Under the pieces are notes generated by a model. The model was not told where the DNA came from. It saw only the letters and a list, made by a program, of their open reading frames with translations, and made no database searches. Positions 19,818 to 30,401 of a stretch of 64,000 bases of DNA are shown piece after piece. A program made the translations under genes and the position numbers. The DNA comes from Fallopia convolvulus (taxonomy: Eukaryota > Streptophyta > Magnoliopsida > Caryophyllales > Polygonaceae), in contig OZ024729.1 in the NCBI GenBank assembly GCA_964016875.1, forward strand, positions 26,432,494-26,496,493, in the 5' to 3' direction. Positions within the stretch are counted from its first letter, which is position 1. Every line of letters begins with the position of its first letter.

Positions 19818-21119
19818 TGATATGCTTACTTTAGTATAGGTTAACTCTTGTATTTTAGGTATAATTTAAGTGTGTTTAGGTTAGTTTTGAGCATAATTGT
19901 CATATGAAGACCGAAGACATGATTTGAAAAATTGCAAGAGTTTTGAAGACAAGTGTTGATTTGGAGTTATTTCGACACCACTTTCTTGTAACGCTTATTC
20001 CGGGAGCTACGGTAATCGGATGAAGCTGAATTTGGTATCATTGGAAAGCTAACTCGAAGAGATACAATTCATGTTTTTACGGCGAGTTCAAATTCCAATT
20101 CTAAGTGGGTCAAAACCACCTCCGAAGTTGACACCAGTAAGCTGTCAAATAAATCCGCGCCCGCAGATTATTTCCGCGCTCGCGGATCGAAGGGATTCCG
20201 CGGCCGATGACGAGCAGATCCGCGCCCACGGATTATTTCCGCCCTTGCGGATCGAGGATTTTCAGCGCCGCCTTCGTTTCTTTTATTTTATCTTTTAGTA
20301 TTATTATATCTTAGGGTTTCGGACTTATTTCTACTATTTAAGCTTTGTTTCGAATTTCACTTTAAGGACACAATTCTAGCATTCTTTTACTTTTAGGTTT
20401 TTATTTCAGTATTATGGAGAACTAATTTCCCTTTGGAGTTTGTTTAATCAAGGAAGCCTTTTTATGTATTTCGTGAGATTCTGGTAACTTTTCTATCCCT
20501 TGGTTAATATCAAAACTCTTGGTTTTATTTATATGATCTATGTTTGATTTGATAAGTCTGATCAACTTGTTTGATTGACTTAGATCTACTGTTTGGATTA
20601 GGTTTGATTGTTGTTTGTGCAATCTTATTTATCCTTGAAACAACTCTTTTCTAGGACCGTGGACTAGAATTGAGAAAGAGTGTTTGATTGTTATTTTATG
20701 CATGAGACTCGTAGCTTGATTGCATGAATTAATATCCTTCTATCCTTAATATTTTGCATGATTTGAATTAAGCGTTCTTGTTCATATCATAATTCTGCTC
20801 GGACCGTGGACAAGCGGATATCTTTTATAACGATTGGAATTAACTAGGGAATTAATAGAAAAGTGGATGAATCAATGATCGGATGAGTAAAAAAGTGGAA
20901 TTGATTGAATGAACTCTACTTTCCTTCAATTGATTTAAACCCAACAATATTTGTTTGTTTTGTTTGTTTGCCTGAACTCCCAAAACTCTTGTCTTTGCTC
21001 TTCGCTGATTAGTCAGAAATCCGATTCTCTTGGGTTCGACCCCTTGCTTGCTTACTAAACTAGTTAGTAGTTTAGGGTTATTATTTTTTATCTTGGCAAC
21101 AACGATTTTAGCCGAGTCA
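19818..21119 (+). repeat. Athila 3' LTR, with polypurine tract just upstream
   Basis: The 1302-bp LTR begins TGATATGC and ends CCGAGTCA, preceded by the polypurine tract ATGGGGGAA (19808-19815 region). Versus the 5' LTR it carries an extra segment of about 60 bp (near 20190-20255) that repeats the GC-rich motif block, plus roughly two to three dozen point differences by eye. Confidence 0.92.
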
Positions 21120-23695
21120 CTTATTAGTGAAGGAAACAGAGATAGATAAGGGAGGGCTCAAATTTTTTTTGTATTGAAGACAGAGGGGGTTAGGAGAATT
21201 GCTGGAACGACGGACTTGGGAATTCTCACCGTCGGCTATTCTCTGCCTCTCCCTTGCTTCCTCCACCAGCTCTTCCACCTCCATCTTCACCTTCATATCA
21301 TCCATTCCTTGTGGGCTGGTTACTGTTGCAATCGAGCCAGCGAGAAAGAATCAGAACGACGACGGTCTCGGGTGAAAGAATTTCTTCACCGCCGGCCATC
21401 CTCTTCTCCCGCCATCTTTTCCTAGCTCACCGCCCTCTCCTCCGCCTTCTCTGCCTCGCCCCTGTTTCCATCACCAGCTCATGCTGCCTTGTTCAAGGAA
21501 AGGGAGAGGAATCAGGTCGGAACGACGGACGGGGAGATAGAATTTGAATCATCACCACCGGCAAAACTTTTCAGCCTCACCAAGCGACGTCGTCGGCGAT
21601 CGCTAGCTCCTCCGACCACCACCCACCTCAAGGGCTGCCGTCGGGAATCACCCAGCCACCCTCGAGTTCTTGGGTCGAGCCACTATCGAGCCGAACGAGC
21701 CAAGGGTTCGAGTGAAGGTATATACGATCGAAATTAATTAGCGGGTTGGTTACGGAGCCACCGTAAGGGCCTTTTGGTTCCGCTTTGCTAATTAAATTTA
21801 TGGTTTTTATAATCTTGACGTTGATACGGTCCCACAGGTTCAAACCGCTCGTGAAACGGACGTCCGGATCTTCAGTTATAGCGAATACAAGTTTTGACGT
21901 CGATTGACAGGTAAAGGACTTGGATAATTACTCGGGATTCGTTGTTAATCCGTTTGATCCGAGATTTGGTCACCTTTAAGAACTGTTGCTAATAAACAAT
22001 TTTTATTTAGAAAATTGTTTCAAAAGTGAAGCGGATAATTAGTTATAATTCCGCCAAGATGACTCCTTAAAGCATAATAACTAAGGATTTATTATATATC
22101 GATGTTCGGAAATTAAATCGTTTATCGATTAGAAAGTTGTAGAATTTGAGTATACAACTAAGAAGTGTTTCCGTGAGCTCGTTGTTGAGAAATTCTTTTG
22201 TTATATTTGGCAGAAGGGTGATAAAGATTACTGTTGGAATTGTTAAGGACGTTGAGCACGCCTTCTAAGGCAAGTGGACGGTTCTCTCTTGCATTACAGT
22301 TATTAAATGAGGAATTGAATCCCATTTAATATTTGTGTTGGGAACAACTTGTGTGCTTACTAAAATATGATAGGTTGTTATATTTGTTAGAAATAATGAC
22401 CATGTTGTTTATTCAGTTTTGCGGTAGAACTGGATTTAGGTCCGTTATGGATGACCTTGTATGCTGTCTCACGCTGAGACATTGTTGTGATTATGGTAGT
22501 TTCAGGGAGGGGAACGTGGTTCCATATCCTCTCTTTAAAAAGATTACATTAGGAGGGGCCTAATCCTAATGGTGGGTCATGACTCTTCCCCTGCTCTTCG
22601 TGTGAGAGGGGTGATGCGCACTCTAGCTAAGTGCAATTGGCACGGTGTAGTGTAGACGACAGGGTAATAGGCCTCTTTGATCTCTACCTCACCATATGCA
22701 AATGAAAGATCAAGGATAGCTTAAGTCCTGTGATCTTGGTACAGGGTAGATGACCATGGATGAAATACTCCGATGATCTCTACAATACCAAAATATTTCG
22801 GCAGTAGTTCGAGCCGATTATGAATCACCAACCTGTTTGTGAAAAGTTTTAAAAGTAATATAAGATAAGTGTGTTAGGCACATTAATATACCTGAATGGT
22901 TCGTCCAGTCGGAAGGCCATTCTTGCTCCCGGTTATGAATGATTCTTAATCAAACTTTGATTAAGTCAATCTGAATAGTCGATGGAGGCTTTTCAAAATG
23001 TTATGTGATTAATATGAGTTCCCAACAATTGTTTATGCTTCTTAAAGAAACCACAAGCGGTGGTGTTCTCTCTCTTGATTATGCGAGTCTCCTTCTTATT
23101 CTCTATAAGACTGCTAACTGTTGGATCATAATCCGAGTCTAATCGGATTTGGATGCCAATATGTTTAGTTACAACCATAAGAACCAAGTTAGATTATCCG
23201 CTTGCTTAGTCTTTCATTAGACTAACCCGTTCATCTTCTTTTCTTTTATATGGTCGGCTAGTGTCCACCGTTGGTTTACGATACATCGGGTTCTTCTTGG
23301 AAGTTGATTCTAGAGGCGAATTCAAAGGTTTGAAGCTCCAGAAGTTGAAGAAAGGTTTCCAATGGCTATACTTGAGTGAAGATCATGATTGAACTACTTC
23401 AAAACGAAGCTGAGTTTCAGAAATAAGAACTTAAGGAAGACTTGATGAAGATTTTGTTTAAATAGAAGGTTGTTCTATTTATTTACTAATTCTTTTTAAG
23501 TTAAGGCTTGTATAAGACCTTTTATTCTCTTTTCCGTTGTAAAGTTTTACTTAATTTTGTTAGGTTTTAAATGGTTTCATTTACCTTGTTTTAGTTTGTT
23601 CAGTCAGTTTAAAGCATTGGGTAGCTTCGGTTTAGTCTTAATCGGGGTTACTGGCGGTAATACCTCCAGGGGTAGGAAGGGGGTGTTACAACGTG

Positions 23696-23963
23696 GACCA
23701 ATCGTAAATGTTGGACCAGGGGAATGGACCATATATTTGGACCAGAAGATCTTCGTTGCAATATTAATTCTCCAAATGCACAAAAAAACAAAAAAAACAG
23801 ATAAGTTGTTAGATTTATGATTTTCAATAATTTGCTTATGAAGTTATGAGTTGGATTAAATATATTAAGGGCTTGCTTGACTAATTTAACAAGTTTATTT
23901 TTTATAAAAATATTACCTTTTATCTTAAAATACATGAAAAATTAATTACTTTTTGCAAATTAA
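23696..23963. other. Short intergenic stretch
   Basis: No gene or repeat end recognised between the solo LTR TSD and the Helitron start. Confidence 0.5.
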
Positions 23964-24957
23964 TCTATAACTATATATTAAAGCTATACCTTTTCGAGAC
24001 ACCAGAACGATTCTGACCCCACTTCATATTTACAAAATTAATTTTTATTCCTAATATTTGAACTTTTTTCTATTAAATTCTTCTTTAACTATTTAAATAT
24101 ATCTTTAACATCAAACAAATATTTATTTAGTATAATAATATCTTTTGAAAAATTCCTTAGACATATATTTAAAATTAAAGATATTAATTTTAAAATATTT
24201 TAAAATAAGTATAAATATCTTTTATCTTTTAGCATGATATCTTTCACGAATTTATTTATAGATATATATATATATATTTTTTCCTTTTATAATAAAAAAC
24301 TAATGATAAATACTTATAATGTTTAAAAATAATAAAAATAGGTAATCAAATATTTGATAGATATATTGAAATCTATAACAATATATTAAAGTTGTGCATT
24401 TTCGAGCCACCAGAAAGATTCTGGCCCCACCTCTTATTTAAAAAATTAATTTTTATTTCTATTATTATAAATTCTTTCTATTAAATTCTTTTTTAACTAT
24501 TTAAATTTATCTCTAACATCAAACAAATGTCTATTTAGTATAACAATATCATTTGAAAGCTTCCTTATACAAGTATTTAAAATTAAAGATAAAATATTTT
24601 AAAATAAATATAAATCTTTTACCATATATCTTTTGACGAATTTATTTATAGATATATATTAATTTTCTTTTATAAAAAAATTGATGATACATATTTATAA
24701 TTTTTAAAATTAATAAAAATAGATAATAAAATATTTAATAGATATATTAAAATATTTGATTAACTCTAAATTTACGTACATGAAAAGTAATAAAATATGA
24801 AGAATATAATATTTGATTAAAAAATTATACATTCTACGAGCAATAAATTATTTATATTAAAATTTATATTATATTTTTATTTATTTATTAATATCCTATT
24901 TGTAATGTTTATAAAATATCGAATCGTAGTCGTACATGGTACGACGGGTAAAACTAG
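23964..24957 (+). mobile_element. Helitron with tandemly duplicated 5' part
   Basis: 5' terminus TCTATAACTATATATTAAAGC at 23964 after A. The 3' terminus is CTAG (24954-24957) before T, preceded by a perfect 7-bp hairpin GTCGTAC-ATG-GTACGAC (24925-24941 region). A second 5' terminus, TCTATAACAATATATTAAAG, starts at 24372 and is followed by the same order of sequence blocks (TTCGAG..CACCAGAA.GATTCTG.CCCCAC; ATCAAACAAAT; GACGAATTTATTTATAGATATATAT). So about 400 bp is present twice in tandem, by eye about 80% alike. No ORF. Confidence 0.75.
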
Positions 24958-26199
24958 TTTCAAGTAATTCACACCCTAATTATACACGTACCATACTTCG
25001 ACAAATTGAATATTAATACGGAGTACTAAAAATAAACTAGATAGCTAGTTTTCTCGAAACTTGATTTTTATTTAAAAATAAAAATCTATCAAAAACCAAA
25101 ATAAATTAGTTCATTAATTGTAGTTTCATCTTGGACAAATTCAACTATTTTTTCAGTTTTTTTTTTTTTTTTGATTTTAAGTAAGTATTCCTTCGCAAAA
25201 ATATATATATATATAGGTAATCCATTACCTGGCCTCCCACAGCCCACAGGTAACATTTTTTTCCCCGAGGTTGTTGAGCTTAATCTAGTTGATCTACGAA
25301 AGTGTTCTCAAATAGAAAGGTGACAGTGACAATAATAATATATATCCATGTTTTTAGTTGGCATTGTTTACGATTATTAATGTAATGACTAATGGCTCCA
25401 ACTTATAGCTGGCTAGCTCAGACCAACTAACTTCTTTTTGGACCTGTTTTGTTCATCTAAACTCAAAAGGAAATTTAAAATTTAATTAGATATATGGTTC
25501 TCGTGAGTTTATAACTGCATTTCAATTCGATCACACACATTTTGGGTATGAAATACACCCATCATCTTTAAGTCGATCTTAAAGCATATAACAAATTTCT
25601 ACCGTGCAAGAGGGCGGTGATTTCGGCTTTCTATCACATGATGAGAAGTTGAGAGGCTTGAGATCGAATTGCACTCAAAATGTGAATCATTAGGGTTTGT
25701 TGGAAGTTGGTTTTTACTTTAATTTTTATTCTTCTCCTCCCAAACACTGTACATATATGATGAATGATTGTTTATTTAATTACCCCCACTTACCACCGAT
25801 CAGCATGGCCTTTAAACTCACAGTAGTGGTTTTTGGCTTTTTGCTACCCGATAAAATTGCATTCATGTAAATTAATTATGAACTATGACTAGTTGAAATA
25901 ATATAGATTGCGCATAGCCGCATACAACATATAATCTTTTGATTTACAAAAATTTTGAATTATAATATTTCATAATAATAAGATGAGGTCAATTCATTTG
26001 TCAATTAAATCGATTATTTTTGACGGAATTAAATAATACATGCTACCTTGTTAAATCAAATCATAAAGAGGAGTTCTTCTACGTACCCTGGTTCTGGTTT
26101 AGTAACATATTCAAAATTTTGTGGTCAGTGAGGAGTTATAAATTTGAATCATTAGATCATAGTAAACTCAATGAGAATGGCTCTTAATATAATACTATA
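24958..26199. other. Intergenic, no gene seen
   Basis: AT-rich with a poly-T run near 25160 and short (TA)n at 25201-25215. No coding potential or clear repeat boundary found. Confidence 0.5.
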
Positions 26200-26610
26200 A
26201 GAGCTATCAAAAGCTTATCCAATTTGAAAAACCGACCCCAACTGTCCGATAAATTTAGGGTCAAGACCCAAAAATTTAAACCTGAAATCTAAAATAAACC
26301 GAATCGATAGACCCGAAACCCGTTGGGTTGACCCGATTTGTTATATTTTTCTAGTATATATAATATATTTTATTATTAAATATATTAAAATAATAGATTA
26401 TTATTAAATATCATTTTTTAAATAAAATAATATTTTGATCATTGTAAAAAAATCGATTTTCTTGACTTGTTGGGTCGACTCGACCCGCTCGAAAACCCGC
26501 AATGACCTGACTCGATTTGACTGGTGACCCATTATGACCCGAATCCGACTCAACCCGAACCCGAAATAACCAGACCCGAACTCGACCTGACCGACCCATT
26601 TGACAGCTCT
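26200..26610. mobile_element. hAT-like non-autonomous element with ACCCG repeats
   Basis: Ends are inverted: left AGAGCTATCAA, right read backwards AGAGCTGTCAA, the terminal style of a common plant hAT MITE family. The interior is rich in GACCCGA/ACCCGAA repeats (26225-26330 and 26470-26600) with an AT-rich centre. An 8-bp TSD could not be confirmed. A short ORF through the repeats on the minus strand is not a gene. Confidence 0.5.
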
Positions 26611-26679
26611 AGATACACAATATAACTCATTAACTCACATGTACACTAAAACCCCCCTCCCTAACCACAATTTATCAAT

Positions 26680-27080
26680 GATGGGTGTGTTTGTTGGGTA
26701 CTAAAAACTAGTTGGAGTTTTCCAACTAGTCGCAAAAACTCGTGTAAATACTGTTTGTTTGACACATAAAAAACTAGTAACTAGTTGTAAAACTATTTTT
26801 TTGACAAAGCTAGTTTTCAAAGCTTTTCACTAGTTTTTAGTAGTTTTTCGAATTATAAAAATAATTATTTCCTAAATAAGAATAACTCTATAAGACTATA
26901 ATATTATGAAATTTTAAATTATTAATTACTACAATAAACTAGTTGAACATTATAAACACGACCAAACCGTGTTTATATATATTTTTGAAACTTCAACTAC
27001 TTTTACAGCTAGATTTACAACTTCAGTTAGTTTTGCAACTCCAACAAGTCTTTTTGGTGACTTAACAAACATAGCCGATG
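26680..27080. mobile_element. MITE-like element, TGTTTGTT termini
   Basis: Left GGGTGTGTTTGTTGGGT (from about 26682) and right TGACTTAACAAACATAGCC (about 27057-27076) form imperfect inverted ends. The interior repeats ACTAGT/AACTAG motifs. TSD not resolved; family uncertain (hAT-like style). Confidence 0.35.
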
Positions 27081-27156
27081 TTTGTTTTTTTAATGTGATA
27101 GCCAAAAGTTCACAATATAGCATTATGTGCACATTTATATAGCAAATGTGTATTTA

Positions 27157-27805
27157 GGGTTTTTTTTTTTTTACAGCCCACCTTTTAAAAGAGGTGTTTT
27201 TTTAACAAATCAATCGCCTTTTGTAATATTTTTTGAGTAAAATTACCTTTTATAATGTAATTCAATTGAACCACCTATTTTTATTTTATAGTGAAAATTC
27301 GTATTTTATTGACCAATATGGCCTTCATCCATATATATTTATTTTTAAGAAAAAATTATAAAATCATCCCTAATTTTATAATATTTTTCCAAAAAACCAT
27401 CATCATGGCATATTTCAATTTTTTTATATTTTTAAAAAACTATCAAAAACGACTTGAAAAGGTAAGATATTTTTATTTACTTATAAATATTATTTTCTTA
27501 TAGATCTCTTACTTACTACATTAAATCAATTAATATGTATTTTTAAATTGTTAAAATGATAAATATTAATTTTTATCCTTTTTTTGAACTATCTTTTAAT
27601 ATATATATATATATATTAGATGACTTGGGATAAATGTAATAAATTAGGGATGATTTTATAAATTAATAAATTTTGGTCCCGATTTTATTATAAGTGGTTT
27701 AACTTAACAAACTATATTATAAAAGATGATTTTATTTAAATAACATTATAAAAGATGATTTGTTAAAAACACTTCTTTTAAAAGGTGATTTTTGACAAAT
27801 AACTC
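27157..27805. mobile_element. MULE-like non-autonomous element, 649 bp
   Basis: Inverted ends of roughly 100 bp. Both sides read ACCTTTTAAAAGA.GTGTTTTTAACAAATCA..C.TTTTATAAT. Candidate 9-bp TSDs are GTGTATTTA (27148-27156) and GTGTCTTTA (27806-27814), 8 of 9 alike. The interior contains (TA)n at about 27598-27617 and no transposase. Confidence 0.6.
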
Positions 27806-27951
27806 GTGTCTTTATACTAAATATGCACATTTAGCTAGTGACATATGCATTTTGATAAACATGCCCATTTAGTGAAAATGTACTCTTCTAAGTTCTAAGA
27901 AATTTGTATATTTGCATACTAGACATGCACATATAATATATACACTAGTAA

Positions 27952-28200
27952 ATGTACGTGCTTAGACACTTCAAAACGCATCGGGTCAATTACATCTTTA
28001 GAAAGATCAATAGAGTGGCGGACTTTCTCGTACGGACTCCACGCTTTAGGAACAATGTGAATATTACAATTGCCAAAGTTTTGCATGATCTTATCCGAAA
28101 GGATGTCCTAGGACGACCCTCACTAGCGAAGATAAATGGTGCCCAGTAGCTCCCACTGGAATTAAATATATTTTTTAAACTAAAGGGTTTAATCCTCCTT
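27952..28200 (+). mobile_element. LINE 3'-end fragment (RNase H C-terminus)
   Basis: A frame contains YIFRKINRVADFL and VLHDLIRKDVLGRPSLA. These correspond to VYRECNSVADYIA and GLHTLIRQDALGRSLA at the end of the LINE at 58400-58548. 5'-truncated, as is usual for LINE insertions. Confidence 0.6.
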
Positions 28201-28861
28201 CCATTATCTATTAGATTCAATTGCAACTGTTGATGTTTAATTGTTGGATTTGTTGACGGAGGAAGTCATGGATTGATATTCATGTTTTTTAACTGTTTGT
28301 GTTTAGGAAATGAAAAGATTTTTACCAACTATTGGGGTTCACAAAATGTAGGTTCTAGTTCTAATCCCGATCGTGTTCAAAGTTTGTCTAGTGTTGATCC
28401 ACCAAGAATGACAAATCTGTCTAGTGTTTATTTGTATTTTATATATTTAGCCTCTTCTGGACTTGATTCCTGGCTCCGCCCTTGTCTAGATAATACCCCT
28501 AATCTTAACCTTTATCAAAAAATTCGACATTAATCTATTGAATATTCACATTAGATAAATGCTAGAACTTGAAGTGTATACAATGTATTTGACATGTGCA
28601 TATATTAGATATAAAAGTGCATATTTATGTACAAAATGAAGTGTACATGATTTATATGGCATAAATTATATATAAGCGCATATATTATGTACAAAACACC
28701 CATAATCATTAAGTATACATTGTTTCGATTTAGTTAGTGATTGGTAAACGATCAAATTTTAACTATTCACCGATCAAAGTATGAGGTGATCGAGTAGTTT
28801 CAATCCCTCATCGCCATCTCCTTATAATCTCATGAACCAAAGTGCATGTAAAAGTTAGAAC
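28201..28861. other. Intergenic, no gene recognised
   Basis: A frame open at 28273-28533 shows no recognisable domain. The TSD AGAAC of the copia element is at 28857-28861. Confidence 0.45.
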
Positions 28862-29000
28862 TGATACAAGATGTAACACAAAAGAGAAGAATCGAGAGAG
28901 AAAACTAGAATGTTTTGTTATTGATGATAACAGAATGATCTGTTTGTTACAAGAGATATATGACGGTATTTATACAATTATACTACGTATTACACAACCA

Positions 29001-30401
29001 CTAAGTAACACATATAATGGTCAACACCCCCTCAAGCGAGAAATGGGTTGGTAAAACCATGCCAAGCTTGGACAATAGTAGATCCTGCTGAGAAGATGGT
29101 AAAACTTTGGTTGTAACATCAACTATTTGCTGTGTAGTAGGGATGTAAGACAATTGTAATAAACCTTCAATGACTTTATCTCTTGTAAAATGAACATCAA
29201 TGTCTATATGTTTTATTCTCTCATGTTGAACAGAATTTTTTTGCAATCTGAATAGTTGAATGATTATCACAATGTAGAACAATAGTCTTAACCACTTGAA
29301 TGCCCAAATCATCAAGCAATCTAACCATCCAAACAACCTCTGTAGCAACATGAGTCATTGCTCTATATTTTGCCTTTGCTGAGCTACGAGAAACAACATT
29401 TTGTTTCTTTCTTTTCCAACTAATGGGAGACCTCCCAAGCATAAGAACCAAACCAGTAAGAAACCTTCTTGAAATGGAACAAGATGCCCAATCGGAATTT
29501 GAATATGCTGAAAGTATATGATTATCACAACCTTTGAGCAAAATTCCAGAATTAAAAGTACTTTTGACATATCTCAAGGTGTGGAGAAGTGCAGAATAAT
29601 GAGTATCACGAGGTTTTTGCATGAACTGGGACAAAGTTTGCACAACATAGCACAAGTCAGGTCTAGTGTTGAGCAGAAAATTTAATTTTCCAACTAACAT
29701 CCTTTAAACTGTAGGATTAGACAAACGATCTCCAACATCAGGCAAGAGTTTACAATGTAGTGGCAAAGGAGTGCATACTGAACCAACATTAGATAGATCA
29801 ACAGAAGAAATAAGATCTTTAGCAAACTTAGACCGACTCAAAGCAATGCCATTATCTAAGTAGGTGGCCTCAAGCCCCAGAATGTATTGAAGGAAACCTA
29901 AATCCTTAATACTGAATTCCTTGTCCAAATAACTCTTTAAATAAGCAATTTTAAGAGCATCAGACCCTGTAACTAGCAAATCATCCACATATATGGCAAC
30001 AATAGTAAACTGTGTAGCTTTCTTCTTAATAAACAAGCTATAGTCATTTTTGGACTGAGAAAATCCAAGAGAAAGAAGAGTGAATGTAAGCCTTTGGAAC
30101 CATTGTCTCGAAGCTTGTTTAAGGCCATAAATAGACTTTTTTATCTTGCAAACCAAATTTTGAGGATTAGAGAAGCCATCAGGAACCTTCATATAGACCT
30201 CTTCATTTAAAATGCCATTAAGGAAGACATTATTAACATCGAGTTGATGTAAATCCCAGTGTTTAGAAGAAGCAACTGAAATGATGGATCTAGTAGTAGG
30301 CATTTTAACAACATGAGAGAAGGTTTCTTGGTAATCAACTCCTTTTTGTTGAGTAAACCCCTTGGCAGCAAGTCGGGCTTTGAACCTTTCTTAAGTCCCA
30401 T
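29001..30401 (-). pseudogene. pol: Copia reverse transcriptase and RNase H
   Basis: The minus-strand frame 30303-29704 holds the RT: HQLDVNNVFLNG (first catalytic Asp), KKSIYGLKQASRQW, and the YVDDLLVTG box (second and third Asp). It ends in one in-frame stop at 29704-29706. The same frame then continues into the RNase H part (29700-29221: NFLLNTRPDLCY, YSNSDWASC, VSRSSAKAKYRAM, VLHCDNHS). A frameshift near 29230 moves the end (NSVQHERIKHIDIDVHFTRD) into another frame ending near 29001. Catalytic motifs are still readable, so decay is moderate. Confidence 0.85.

Larger units (their letters stand above)
13165..21119 (+). mobile_element. Athila-type gypsy element without RT, RNase H or integrase
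   Basis: A complete 7955-bp element with TSD CTTAT at 13160-13164 and 21120-21124. Order: 5' LTR, tRNA-Asp-type primer site, gag, protease, the conserved post-pol block, the Athila 3' ORF, a hairpin-rich 3' leader, polypurine tract, 3' LTR. The whole RT-RNase H-integrase region is absent: the protease ORF stops at 16837 and the block that normally follows pol (GTTAAACAAAGGCGTTGC...GGGAGGCAACCCGAGG) begins some 20 bases later. It is therefore non-autonomous and would need enzymes from a relative. The LTRs look only a few percent diverged by eye, so the insertion is fairly young. Confidence 0.9.
12727..23690 (+). repeat. 3-kb gypsy (Tekay/Del-like) solo LTR, split by the Athila element
   Basis: The LTR begins TGTAATAACGGTGG at 12727 and ends GGGGGTGTTACA at 23690, with identical 5-bp TSDs ACGTG at 12722-12726 and 23691-23695. 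The two LTR parts are 12727-13164 and 21125-23690, about 3.0 kb together. The end style (GGTAATACCTCCAGGGG... GTGTTACA), the large size and the GC-rich leader-like block at 21180-21710 fit Tekay/Del chromoviruses; the lineage is inference. No internal region follows, so it is a solo LTR. Short ORFs inside (for example 21174-21425) are not considered genes. Confidence 0.8.

Noticed and set aside
21174..21737. Several overlapping plus-strand frames in GC-rich sequence
   Set aside because: They sit in the GC-rich leader-like part of the 3-kb solo LTR and show no domain.
26411..26599. Minus-strand frame full of R/G/V/S
   Set aside because: Translation of the GACCCGA repeats in the hAT-like element.
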